A DNA stretch of 64,000 nucleotides from LMUY01 sp965199165 (GTDB lineage Bacteria > Pseudomonadota > Alphaproteobacteria > Acetobacterales > Acetobacteraceae): the NCBI GenBank assembly GCA_965199165.1, contig OZ240681.1, forward strand, positions 1,302,001-1,366,000, written 5' to 3'. The notes under the pieces are model-generated. The model did not search any database. It had not been told where the DNA came from and saw only the letters and a list, made by a program, of their open reading frames with translations. Positions 1-8,238 of this stretch are shown piece after piece. Position numbers and translations under genes: made by a program. How positions within the stretch are numbered: position 1 is the stretch's first letter; each line of letters opens with the position of its first letter.

Positions 1-1
1 C

Positions 2-517
<516 letters not shown>

Positions 518-575
518 CCGGCCGAACGTCGCGTGCGTCCCGGCTGCAGCCTCGCAACCTGACGGAGGACTGACC

Positions 576-1796
576 ATGATCCAGCGCCGAAGCCTTCTCG
601 CCGCCACAGCGGCGACTGCCCTTGTCGGTTCCCGTGCCCGGGCACAGGGCGCCAGCCTGAAGATCGGCGTGCTCGGGGACGAGTCCGGGGTCTACCGGGA
701 CCTCAGCGGCCCGGTGGCCATCGCCTGCGTGCGCCAGGCGATCGAGGAGATGTCCCCGCACCTGAACGGCGTCGACATCCAGGTCGTCGTGGGTGACCAC
801 CAGAACAAGCCGGACGTCGGCGCCTCCATCGCGCGGCAATGGTTCGACCGGGACGGCGTGGACATGGTCATCGATTGCCCGAACAGCGCCGTGGCCCTGG
901 CGGTCGCCGCCGTGTGCAAGGAGAAGGACAAGGCCTACATCAACAGCCCAGGGATGATCGCGGACCTGACAGGCCCGCAATGCGCCCCCACCACGGTGCA
1001 TTTCACCATGGACACCTGGGCGCTGGCGCATTCCACCGGCGGCGCGCTGGTGAAGGCCGGCGGCACCAGCTGGTTCTTCGTGACCGCCGACTACGCGTTC
1101 GGCATCGCGCTGGAGCGGGACACCACCAACTTCGTCAAGCAGGCGGGCGGCACGGTGGTGGGCTCGGTGAAGGCGCCGTTCCCCACCAGCGACTTCTCCT
1201 CCTTCCTGTTGCAGGCGCAGTCCTCCGGCGCCAAGGTGATCGGGCTGTGCAACGCCGGGTCGGACACGGTGAACTCCATCAAGCAGGCCGGCGAGTTCGG
1301 CCTGACGCAGGCCGGGATCAAGCTGGCCGGGCTGCTGGTGTTCATCAGCGACGTGCATGCGCTTGGGTTGCAGACGGCGCAGGGACTGAACCTGACGGAA
1401 AGCTTCTACTGGGACCTCAATGACCGCACCCGCGCCTTCACCAGCCGCTTGATCAAGAAGACGGACGGCTACCACCCCGGCATGGGCCAGGCCGGCTGCT
1501 ACGGCGGCGCCATCCACTACCTCAAGGCGGTGGCGGCGATGGGCGTGGCCGACGCGAAGAAGAGCGGCACGGCGGTGGTCGACCGGATGAAGTCGATGCC
1601 GACCGACGACGACGCGTTCGGCCCCGGTTCCATCCGGCAGGACGGTCGGGCGCTGCACCCGGTCTACCTGTTCCAGGTAAAGACGCCGGCGCAAAGCAAG
1701 GCGCCGTGGGACTACTACAACCTGGTCGCCACCACGCCCGCGGACCAGGCGTTCCGACCGTTGAACGAGGGCGGCTGCCCGATGGTGCACGCATGA
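576..1796 (+). CDS. ABC transporter substrate-binding protein (HAAT/LivK-like), first of a tandem pair
   Basis: A 406-residue periplasmic binding protein. The ATG at 576 is preceded by GGAGG and starts a twin-arginine-like leader (QRRSLLAATAA) cleaved near ARAQ; the frame is open further upstream but without an RBS. The mature part begins LKIGVLGDESG, typical of the type 1 periplasmic-binding (Peripla_BP_6) fold of branched-chain amino acid, urea or aromatic-acid importers. Its stop overlaps the ATG of the next binding protein, with which it shares long blocks (for example LQAQ.SGAKV, LNLTESFYWDLNDRTRAF), so the pair arose by duplication. It sits between LivF and LivH in one transcription unit. 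Its ligand is unknown. Confidence 0.92.
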   Translation: MIQRRSLLAATAATALVGSRARAQGASLKIGVLGDESGVYRDLSGPVAIACVRQAIEEMSPHLNGVDIQVVVGDHQNKPDVGASIARQWFDRDGVDMVIDCPNSAVALAVAAVCKEKDKAYINSPGMIADLTGPQCAPTTVHFTMDTWALAHSTGGALVKAGGTSWFFVTADYAFGIALERDTTNFVKQAGGTVVGSVKAPFPTSDFSSFLLQAQSSGAKVIGLCNAGSDTVNSIKQAGEFGLTQAGIKLAGLLVFISDVHALGLQTAQGLNLTESFYWDLNDRTRAFTSRLIKKTDGYHPGMGQAGCYGGAIHYLKAVAAMGVADAKKSGTAVVDRMKSMPTDDDAFGPGSIRQDGRALHPVYLFQVKTPAQSKAPWDYYNLVATTPADQAFRPLNEGGCPMVHA

Positions 1797-3004
1797 TCGC
1801 GCGCCGGACGCTGCTGGCGGCCTCGGCAGCCGCGGCGGTCGCCCCGCGTGCCCGCGCGCAGGGGACGACCATCAAGCTGGGCGTGCTGAACGACATGTCC
1901 GGTCCGTATCGTGACACGGGCGGCCCGCTCTCGGTCACCTGCGTGCGGCAGGCGGTGCAGGATTTCGGCGACCACGGCTTCAAGGTGGAGGTCGTCAGCG
2001 CCGACCACGGCAACAAGCCCGACCAGGGCGCGTCCATCGCGCGCCGCTGGTTCGACCAGGAGGGCGTGGACGTCATCCTCGACGTCCCGACCTCCTCCGT
2101 CGCGCTGGCGGTGAGCACGGTCGCGCGGGAGAAGAACAAGGTCAACCTGAACTCCGGCGCCGGCACCATCGACCTGACGGGCGCCCAATGCTCGCCCAAC
2201 ACCGTCCAGTGGACCTACGACGTCTACATGCTCGCAAAGTCGACGGGCGGCGCAATGGTCAAGTCGGGCGGCGACAGCTGGTTCTTCGTCACCGCGGACT
2301 ACGTGTTCGGCCAGCAGCTCGCCAGCGAGACGATGCAGTTCGTCAAGGCGGCCGGCGGCAAGGTGACGGGGGAGGCACGTTATCCTTTCCCGGCCACCAG
2401 CGACTTCTCGTCCTTCCTGTTGCAGGCGCAGACCTCGGGCGCCAAGGTGCTCGGCCTGGCCAATGCCGGCGCCGACACCATCAACTGCATCAAGCAGGCG
2501 GCGGAGTTCGGGCTGACGCAACGCATGAAGCTCGCCGCGCTGCTGATGTTCATCAGCGACGTGAACGGGCTGGGGCTGCAGACGGCGCAGGGCCTGACGC
2601 TGACCGAGAGCTTCTACTGGGACCTGAACGACCGCACGCGGGCGTTTTCCGCCCGGCTGAAGGACAAGGCGCCGGAGGTCCGCGCCGACATGGACCAGGC
2701 AGGCTGCTACGCCGCCGCGCTGCACTACCTCAAGGCGGTGGCGGATATGGGCGTGGCCAGTGCCAAGGCGAACGGCGCCGCGGCCGTCGCCCGCATGAAG
2801 GCGATGCCGACCGACGACGACGCGTTCGGCAAGGGCTCCATCCGCGAGGACGGCCGCGGCTTGTTCCCCGCCTACCTGTTCGAGGTGAAAAGCCCGGCGG
2901 AGAGCAAGGCGCCCTGGGACTACTACAAGCTGGTCGCCACCACCCCGCCGAACGAGGCGTGGCAGCCGCTTTCCGAAGGCGGCTGCCCGCTGATCCACAG
3001 TTAA
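1793..3004 (+). CDS. ABC transporter substrate-binding protein (HAAT/LivK-like), second of a tandem pair
   Basis: A 403-residue paralogue of the protein before it. It starts in an ATGA overlap at 1793, which implies translational coupling. The leader MIARRTLLAASAA carries the RR of a Tat-type signal and ends near ARAQ; mature IKLGVLNDMSGPYRDTGG is the usual N-terminal strand of the LivK fold. The C-terminal halves of the two paralogues are almost interchangeable (AMPTDDDAFGKGSIR, SKAPWDYYKLVATTP), whereas residues expected in the ligand cleft differ more. The two may therefore deliver different ligands to one LivHM channel. Confidence 0.92.
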   Translation: MIARRTLLAASAAAAVAPRARAQGTTIKLGVLNDMSGPYRDTGGPLSVTCVRQAVQDFGDHGFKVEVVSADHGNKPDQGASIARRWFDQEGVDVILDVPTSSVALAVSTVAREKNKVNLNSGAGTIDLTGAQCSPNTVQWTYDVYMLAKSTGGAMVKSGGDSWFFVTADYVFGQQLASETMQFVKAAGGKVTGEARYPFPATSDFSSFLLQAQTSGAKVLGLANAGADTINCIKQAAEFGLTQRMKLAALLMFISDVNGLGLQTAQGLTLTESFYWDLNDRTRAFSARLKDKAPEVRADMDQAGCYAAALHYLKAVADMGVASAKANGAAAVARMKAMPTDDDAFGKGSIREDGRGLFPAYLFEVKSPAESKAPWDYYKLVATTPPNEAWQPLSEGGCPLIHS

Positions 3005-3013
3005 CCGGGCACC

Positions 3014-3901
3014 ATGTTCACGATCTTCGGCTATTCCGGGCCGCTGCTGTTCGGCCAGCTGCTGCTCGGCCTGATCAACGGGGCGTTCTACGCGCTGCTG
3101 TCGCTGGGGCTGGCGATCATCTTCGGCATGCTGAACATCATCAACTTCGCCCACGGCGCGCTGTTCATGGTCGGCGCGTTCGTGGCCTGGATGCTGCAGA
3201 ACTATCTGGGCCTGGATTACTGGTGGGCGCTGCTGTTGGCGCCGTTGACCGTCGGCATCTTCGGCGTGCTGCTGGAGAAGACGGTCATCAGCCGGCTCTA
3301 CCGCATCGACCATCTCTACGGCCTGCTGCTCACCTTCGGCCTCGCGTTGATCCTGGAGGGGCTGTTCCGCAACGAATACGGCTCCTCCGGGCTGCCCTAC
3401 CGGATCCCCCAGCTGCTGTCGGGCGGCACCAATCTCGGCTTCATGTTCCTGCCGAACTACCGCGGGTGGGTGGTGGTGGTGGCCTTCGTCGTCTGCCTGG
3501 CGACGTGGCTGGTGATCGACAAGACCTCCATCGGGGCGAAGCTGCGCGCCGCCACGGAGAACCCGGGGCTCGTGCAGGCCTTCGGCGTCAACGTGCCGCG
3601 CATGATCACGCTGACCTACGCGGCCGGCGTGGCGCTGGCGGCGTTCGCCGGCGTGCTGGCGGCGCCGATCTATTCCGTCAACCCGAACATGGGGTCCAAC
3701 CTGATCATCGTCGTGTTCGCCGTGGTGGTGATCGGCGGCATGGGGTCCATCCTGGGCTCCATCCTCACCGGCTTCGGCTTGGGCGTGGCGGAGGGGCTGA
3801 CCAAGGTGTTCTACCCGCAGGCCTCGGCCACGGTGATCTTCGTCGTGATGGTGATCGTGCTGCTGGCCCGTCCGGCCGGGCTGTTCGGGAAGGCTGCCTG
3901 A
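3014..3901 (+). CDS. livH: Branched-chain amino acid ABC transporter permease LivH
   Basis: A 295-residue hydrophobic inner-membrane protein of the LivH family. It has the N-terminal GLINGAFYALLSLGLAIIFGMLNIINFAHG motif region, the coupling-helix stretch ATENPGLVQAFGVN and a C-terminal VFAVVVIGGMGSI...G block that contacts the ATPases. Its length fits the family. It begins 9 bp after the second binding protein and its TGA overlaps the ATG of livM, so the two permeases are translationally coupled and form the heterodimeric channel. Confidence 0.95.
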   Translation: MFTIFGYSGPLLFGQLLLGLINGAFYALLSLGLAIIFGMLNIINFAHGALFMVGAFVAWMLQNYLGLDYWWALLLAPLTVGIFGVLLEKTVISRLYRIDHLYGLLLTFGLALILEGLFRNEYGSSGLPYRIPQLLSGGTNLGFMFLPNYRGWVVVVAFVVCLATWLVIDKTSIGAKLRAATENPGLVQAFGVNVPRMITLTYAAGVALAAFAGVLAAPIYSVNPNMGSNLIIVVFAVVVIGGMGSILGSILTGFGLGVAEGLTKVFYPQASATVIFVVMVIVLLARPAGLFGKAA

Positions 3902-4833
3902 TGTTCGGCTTCTCCCGGCAGCAGGGCATCGCCTTCCTGCTGCTGCTGGCGCTGATCGTGGTCTGCCCGTTCGTGCTGTACCCCGTGTTCCTGATGAACG
4001 TGCTGTGCTTCGCGCTGCTCGCCTCCGCGTTCAACCTGCTGATCGGCTATGTCGGGCTGATGAGCTTCGGCCACGCGGCGTATTTCGGCATGGGCGCCTA
4101 CGTCTCCGCCTATGCCGCCAAGGCGTGGGGGTTGAGCCCGGAGCTGTGCGTTCTGCTGGGCGGTGTCACCGGCGGGCTGCTCGGCACGGTGTTCGGCTGG
4201 CTGGCGATCCGGCGGCAGGGCATCTACTTCGCCATGATCACGCTGGCACTGGCGCAGATGAACTACTTCTTCTGCCTGCAGGCGCCGTTCACCCATGGCG
4301 AGGACGGTATCCAGCAGGTGCCGCGCGGTGCGCTGTTCGGGGTGATCCCGCTGAACAACGACCTGGCCATGTACGCCTTCATCGCCGTCATCTTCCTCCT
4401 GTTCTTCGTGTTGATCCACCGCATCGTGTACTCGCCGTTCGGCCAGGTGCTGAAGGCGATCCGCGAGAACGAGCCGCGGGCGACCTCGCTCGGCTACCGG
4501 ACGGACGACTACAAGCTCATCGCCTTTATCTTGTCATGCTTCATTGCTGGTATCGCCGGAGGTGCGAAGGCGTTGGTGTTCGGCATCGCGACGCTGACGG
4601 ACGTGAACTTCGAGACTTCGGGGGAGATCGTGTTGATGACCTTGGTCGGCGGCATGGGGACCATCTTCGGGCCGGGCGTGGGCGCGCTCATCCTCAAGGG
4701 TATGGAGAACTACCTGGCCGGGATCGGCTCGTGGGTGACGGTGGTGCAGGGCTGCATCTTCGTCGTCTGCGTGCTGGCGTTCCGCCGCGGCATCATCGGT
4801 GAGCTCGGGGCGCGGCTGAAGCTCGGGCTTTGA
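3901..4833 (+). CDS. livM: Branched-chain amino acid ABC transporter permease LivM
   Basis: A 310-residue membrane protein of the LivM family, starting at the ATG that overlaps the livH stop. The hallmark SAFNLLIGYVGLMSFGHAA lies near residues 40-60, and the coupling-helix segment IRENEPRATSLGYR and the LVGGMGTIFGPGVGA motif lie in the C-terminal third. It pairs with LivH to form the translocation channel of the importer. The same frame is open for a long way upstream, but that part is antisense-like noise over livH. Confidence 0.95.
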   Translation: MFGFSRQQGIAFLLLLALIVVCPFVLYPVFLMNVLCFALLASAFNLLIGYVGLMSFGHAAYFGMGAYVSAYAAKAWGLSPELCVLLGGVTGGLLGTVFGWLAIRRQGIYFAMITLALAQMNYFFCLQAPFTHGEDGIQQVPRGALFGVIPLNNDLAMYAFIAVIFLLFFVLIHRIVYSPFGQVLKAIRENEPRATSLGYRTDDYKLIAFILSCFIAGIAGGAKALVFGIATLTDVNFETSGEIVLMTLVGGMGTIFGPGVGALILKGMENYLAGIGSWVTVVQGCIFVVCVLAFRRGIIGELGARLKLGL

Positions 4834-5714
4834 GCTACGCCACCTTGTATGCCGCCATGGCGCGGCTGAACGTCCAGCTGACCGCGATGGCGGCCTTGGG
4901 CGCGGAGATGAAGCTGCGGGTGGCAGGGGCGCCGGGCGACCCGCGGACCCGCCCGCTGTTGCAGAGCATCACCGATCTCCTCGGGCCAGGCTTGCTGGAC
5001 GACATGGAGGACGGCGAGGAAGAAGGCGCGCTGGGTCTGTTGCAGACCTTCTTCCGCGATGCCTCCAGCCTGCTCGACACGCCCGGCGCCAAGCCCGGCT
5101 GGACACACGCCGACCCGGTGATCCTGCGCTCGCTGGGACGGTCCTCCCGCAGCAACATCTTCAGCATCCTGGCACTGCTCCCGGGCCGCCCGGCGCTGGA
5201 GCAGGCGATCGCCGGCGGCCAACGCTTCCTCGACATCGGCACTGGCGTCGGACAGGTGGCGATGACCGCGGCCCGGGTGTGGCCGCACCTGCAAGTGGTC
5301 GGGATCGATCTGTGGGAGCCATCCCTGGCGATCGCGCGCGAGACCTTGGCGGCGAGCGAGGTGGCGGACCGGGTGGAGCTCCGCCACCAGGACCTGGCCG
5401 ACCTGGACGACCGCGAGGCCTACGCCCTCGCCTGGCTGCCCGCGCCCTTCATCCCGGGAGAGGTGGTGGGCGGTGCCATGCCTCGGCTGTGGCGCGCCAT
5501 GGCGCCTGGCGGCTGGCTGGTGGTGGGGCTGTTCGCCATCCCGCCGGAGCCGCTGCCCGGCGCGGTCGCCCGGCTGCGCACCGTGCGCGGCGGCGGCCAC
5601 CCCTGGGTTCCGGACGACATGGTGCAGCTGATGCAGCAGGCCGGCTTCGTGGACGTCGAGTGTCCACCCCCTACAGGGATGGTCCGCGTGATCGGCCGGC
5701 GCCCGGTGGAATGA
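4830..5714 (+). CDS. Class I SAM-dependent methyltransferase
   Basis: About 294 residues if translation begins at the TTG overlapping the livM stop (4830), or nine residues shorter from the ATG at 4857. The Rossmann SAM-binding motif I is clear: FLDIGTGVGQVAMTAA, followed by the acidic end of strand beta2 in VVGIDLWEP. A later LPAPFIPGEV segment occupies the motif IV position. The N-terminal ~130 residues look like a helical dimerisation/regulatory domain as in small-molecule O-methyltransferases. The substrate is unknown. Translational coupling to the importer suggests, without proving, that it acts on the imported compound. Confidence 0.8.
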   Translation: MSYATLYAAMARLNVQLTAMAALGAEMKLRVAGAPGDPRTRPLLQSITDLLGPGLLDDMEDGEEEGALGLLQTFFRDASSLLDTPGAKPGWTHADPVILRSLGRSSRSNIFSILALLPGRPALEQAIAGGQRFLDIGTGVGQVAMTAARVWPHLQVVGIDLWEPSLAIARETLAASEVADRVELRHQDLADLDDREAYALAWLPAPFIPGEVVGGAMPRLWRAMAPGGWLVVGLFAIPPEPLPGAVARLRTVRGGGHPWVPDDMVQLMQQAGFVDVECPPPTGMVRVIGRRPVE

Positions 5715-5817
5715 CCGGCTGGCCGTGCGAACCGCTGCTGACGCGGCGGAAACGGGCCCCGCACGCACGTGCAGGGTTGCCTGTCCCGCCCCATTGTCCT
5801 ACACCGCGCCCTCGGCT

Positions 5818-5894
5818 GCGCCCGTAGCTCAATTGGATAGAGCACCAGACTACGAATCTGGGGGTTGGAAGTTCGAGTCTTTCCGGGCGCGCCA
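5818..5894 (+). tRNA. tRNA-Arg (anticodon ACG)
   Basis: A full cloverleaf can be folded: acceptor GCGCCCG/CGGGCGC, D arm GCTC/GAGC, anticodon stem CCAGA/TCTGG with loop CTACGAA (anticodon ACG, read as ICG), five-base variable region, T stem GGAAG/CTTTC with loop TTCGAGT, discriminator G and an encoded CCA (5892-5894). tRNA-Arg genes are common integration sites, and broken phage and transposon genes follow within 2 kb. Confidence 0.95.
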
Positions 5895-6008
5895 AATCAA
5901 TGATTTAGCGACATTTATACTCGGCCTGATGTGGTCTACCAATCTGCGGACTCTCTGCGGAGTCTTCCCGACCGCACGTATTTCGCGAAAGCAGTGGGGT
6001 GAACACGG

Positions 6009-6731
6009 CTAGGATTTCTGGATACCGAGCTGGCGGCGAAGCCTGTCCATCGCTTGGCGGAAGTGGACGAGTTGGTCATCGGCCTGCGCCTTCAGCATTC
6101 CCGAGTAGTCATTGGGCGGCAGTTGCAGGTCCGCTCGGATCGCACCTAAAGCCGCGCCTAGTGTGGGCATTACGGCCATGCTGCGTGCGAGACATGCCTC
6201 TGAAAAGTCCATCTTCAGGCGGGCGTCATCAACGCGCGTCGAAGCATACTCCGGACCGAAGGGTAGCGCGGCAACGCCTCTTGACGACCACTCCACCGCC
6301 GTCCGTTCTACGGTAAGTTCAACAATTGCGCTGCCGATTTCCCGACCGACTTTCACGACAAGGCAGCTTGTCTCGAAAGAGGCAAAGAGATGTACTTTGG
6401 CCAAGGCCCCGGACGCGTTGAGAAATGGAGCGGTTATCTCCTTTGTCTCGCGGGTAAGGTCGGCCATTTGAGCGATCACACTGACGCCTTGCGTCGCGAT
6501 TTCAGCCGCACCCTCGTAGACCGTTCGCCGACTATCATAGAGGCGACGTGCCTCGTCCATGGCCCGAGCATCAACAGCTTGCTGAGTAGCGCGCCGTTCG
6601 GCCGCAGCGTTGTTTCTCGTGATTGTCAGCACTGTGCCGACGAAGGCCAGAATGCCCACGTATGCCGTAGCCGGAATCGTCTGTAGCCAAGCTGTTGCCA
6701 AACCGACCACCATAAGCACCCACTCGCTCAT
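6009..6731 (-). CDS. Hypothetical membrane-anchored protein
   Basis: A 240-residue protein I cannot assign. Residues 1-40 hold one or two hydrophobic segments (WVLMVVGLATAWLQTI, YVGILAFVGTVLTI). A charged alanine/arginine-rich helix, likely coiled coil, follows, then a soluble domain of about 180 residues. It is less GC-biased than its surroundings and lies next to the tRNA among mobile-element debris, so it is probably cargo or a superinfection-type gene of the element that entered here. Its 5' end overlaps the decayed terminase frame, which also suggests insertion. Confidence 0.65.
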   Translation of the reverse strand: MSEWVLMVVGLATAWLQTIPATAYVGILAFVGTVLTITRNNAAAERRATQQAVDARAMDEARRLYDSRRTVYEGAAEIATQGVSVIAQMADLTRETKEITAPFLNASGALAKVHLFASFETSCLVVKVGREIGSAIVELTVERTAVEWSSRGVAALPFGPEYASTRVDDARLKMDFSEACLARSMAVMPTLGAALGAIRADLQLPPNDYSGMLKAQADDQLVHFRQAMDRLRRQLGIQKS

Positions 6732-7274
6732 CGCCGATGTATAGCGTGCGCGACGGGAAATAGCCTGCGGCTTGCGGGCTCAACCATCCCGCATCAATCC
6801 GACTACCGGGTGGTTTCATCCCGCCCACCGCCCAACCCGGCCGACAGCCTTGAAATCCGCGCCTGCCTCCGTGCCTCGGGGGACGTCGGATCAGCATAGG
6901 TGGTGGTGACACCCTCGGCCTTCCGGCAGGCTTCGCAGCCACGGGCATGGCCTGAGGCTCACCCGGCTGCACCTCTGCCGGCGCGATCACCGGAACGTCC
7001 GTCTCTTCCTGCTTCACTGGAAATACCTCCGCGACACGCTTCCAAAACCGTTCACCATACCGCTCCGATCCCAGAACGCTCAGGGCAGCCCGGGCGTAGA
7101 CCGCCAGGTCGAGCTGCTCGTTCGGGCGCACCTTCTGCCATTCCTGCCGGGCGAACCCGCGGCGGTCGCGCACCGTCACCAGCGTTTCCGCGACAAGCTG
7201 CTTCACACGTTCGGCGTTCAGGCCATCCGGCAGGTGAACCCATCCCGGCGGGAATCCTGCCCCTCGGCACGAGA
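6571..7274 (-). pseudogene. Phage terminase large subunit (GpA/TerL type), C-terminal remnant
   Basis: Reading leftwards from about 7274, the peptide has GWVHLPDGLNAERVKQL, then VAETLVTV and RPNEQLDLAVYARAAL. This is the end of the nuclease domain of GpA-type terminases, including the conserved NEqLDcavYA segment. The ATPase domain and most of the nuclease are absent. The frame runs on to 6571, but after about 6750 it overlaps the start of the hypothetical gene and looks random. Upstream it is fused in frame to a Tn3 transposase fragment, so the apparent 304-residue protein starting at 7485 is a chimera of two dead genes. Confidence 0.65.
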
Positions 7275-7722
7275 CAACCACAGGATAGAGCACCTCGCGC
7301 ACAGTACCGTCCGGGCGTTCAACGGCAGCATCGGCGATCCGGTATAGCAGGGCTTGCTCGCCGCCGACCCGCTTGAGGTCGTCGAGCAAGTCCTGCTCCA
7401 CTCGGTGTTCGGCACGGGCGCCGATATGATGGACGGTCTCGATCAGCAGGTCGACAAGCGTGTCGATGACGGCCTGTCCGCGCATGTGGGCCTAGGCCGC
7501 GAGCCAGGCCGGGCGGGCGGCGTCAGGGTGCCGGCGCAGCTCATAGGGCGCCTCGACAGCCACGCGCTGCCGGCATGCTTCCAGCTCGGCCGGCTCCAGT
7601 CGGCGAACAAGCCGTCCGGGAGACCGAGGCCGCGCACGGCATCGAGCCGGGCCAGTTCATCACGCAAGCTGGCGACACTGGCCCGGCCTGGACCAGCGCG
7701 CAGGTGGATCAGCGCGGCGCCG
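7275..7722 (-). pseudogene. Tn3-family transposase (TnpA) internal fragment
   Basis: Segments in order match the middle of Tn3-type transposases: SLRDELARLDAVRGLGLPDG, a frameshift near 7590, then QRVAVEAPYELRRHPDAARP, an in-frame TAG at about 7488, then IDTLVDLLIETVHHIGARAE and LLDDLKRVGGEQALLY, ending at VREVLYPVV. The catalytic DDE core that should follow is replaced by terminase sequence at about 7275. The frameshift, stop and truncations at both ends make it non-functional. Confidence 0.6.
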
Positions 7723-7863
7723 GTTGCGGATTGCCAGGGCCATCGGGAAACCCAGCGCCGTACCGCCGACAAGCCCTGCGACAGAAAGCACGATGGTCCA
7801 GCCCGCCCCGGCCAGCAGATATGCGAATTGCTGTTGCGTCAGCCCAAGCACGGTGCCCGTCAT
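7720..7863 (-). pseudogene. Polar amino acid ABC transporter permease, N-terminal stub
   Basis: From an ATG at 7863 the frame reads LTQQQFAYLLAGAGWTI, then VLSVAGLVGGTALGFPMALAIR. This is the first transmembrane segment and start of the permease fold of HisM/GlnP-type amino acid importers. After about 48 residues homology stops at the junction with the Tn3 remnant. No rest of the gene or partner genes are nearby. Confidence 0.55.
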
Positions 7864-7911
7864 GAGGCGTAGCCCACGCTCGATCGGCCTGGGAACGCGA
7901 GCCCTCCGCCA

Positions 7912-7929
7912 TAGGTAGATTCCGAACCT
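7912..7929 (+). promoter_or_regulatory. Box A: putative FixJ-type activator site upstream of the glucan synthase unit
   Basis: TAGGTAGATTCCGAACCT matches 15 of the 16 defined positions of the window-wide consensus TGAGTAGTTTCCGANNCT loosely (four substitutions allowed at T/G/A-rich positions; the TCCGA core and CT tail are exact). It points toward the small gene at 7985 (56 bp) and the glucan synthase behind it. Confidence 0.45.
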
Positions 7930-7984
7930 GCCCTCCGGCCGCATTCCGGTTTCCACTGGCCACGAACTAGCTTTGGAGGACCGC

Positions 7985-8191
7985 ATGGACGAGACCACGA
8001 ACGGCCCGAGGGTCAGCGGCGTCGAGCCTGCATCTCCTGCCCCCCTGCCAAACCAAGCTTCCGGCCCAGCGCAGGCGGAGCAAGGCGAGCGCGGGCGTGA
8101 ACTCAGGGCGGACGACCCTGGCCCGCCCGCGGACAGGCTGCTCCCCCATCACCCTCTGTCGCAAGGCCGCAGAAGCCTGTTCCGGCGCTGA
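7985..8191 (+). CDS. Small hypothetical protein preceding the glucan synthase
   Basis: A 68-residue Pro/Gly/Arg-rich polypeptide without recognisable domain or membrane segment. Support comes from context: the ATG at 7985 has a very good Shine-Dalgarno (GGAGGA, ending 4 nt before it), a copy of the regulatory box lies 56 bp upstream, and the stop is 8 bp before a possible GTG start of the glucan synthase. It may be a leader whose translation couples to the large gene. The composition is also what random GC-rich DNA gives, hence the modest confidence. Confidence 0.4.
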   Translation: MDETTNGPRVSGVEPASPAPLPNQASGPAQAEQGERGRELRADDPGPPADRLLPHHPLSQGRRSLFRR

Positions 8192-8238
8192 CGCGGTGAG
8201 TGACCTCTGAGCGGCCGCCGACCTCTGCAGTCCCACCC

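Noticed and set aside
5941..5985. Box-like GAGTCTTCCCGACC downstream of the tRNA
   Set aside because: It fails the conserved CT at the tail and has no start codon in its orientation; the nearest gene is on the other strand and ends there.
5725..6012. A plus-strand open frame running through the tRNA-Arg gene
   Set aside because: It overlaps a perfect tRNA cloverleaf and has no protein similarity.
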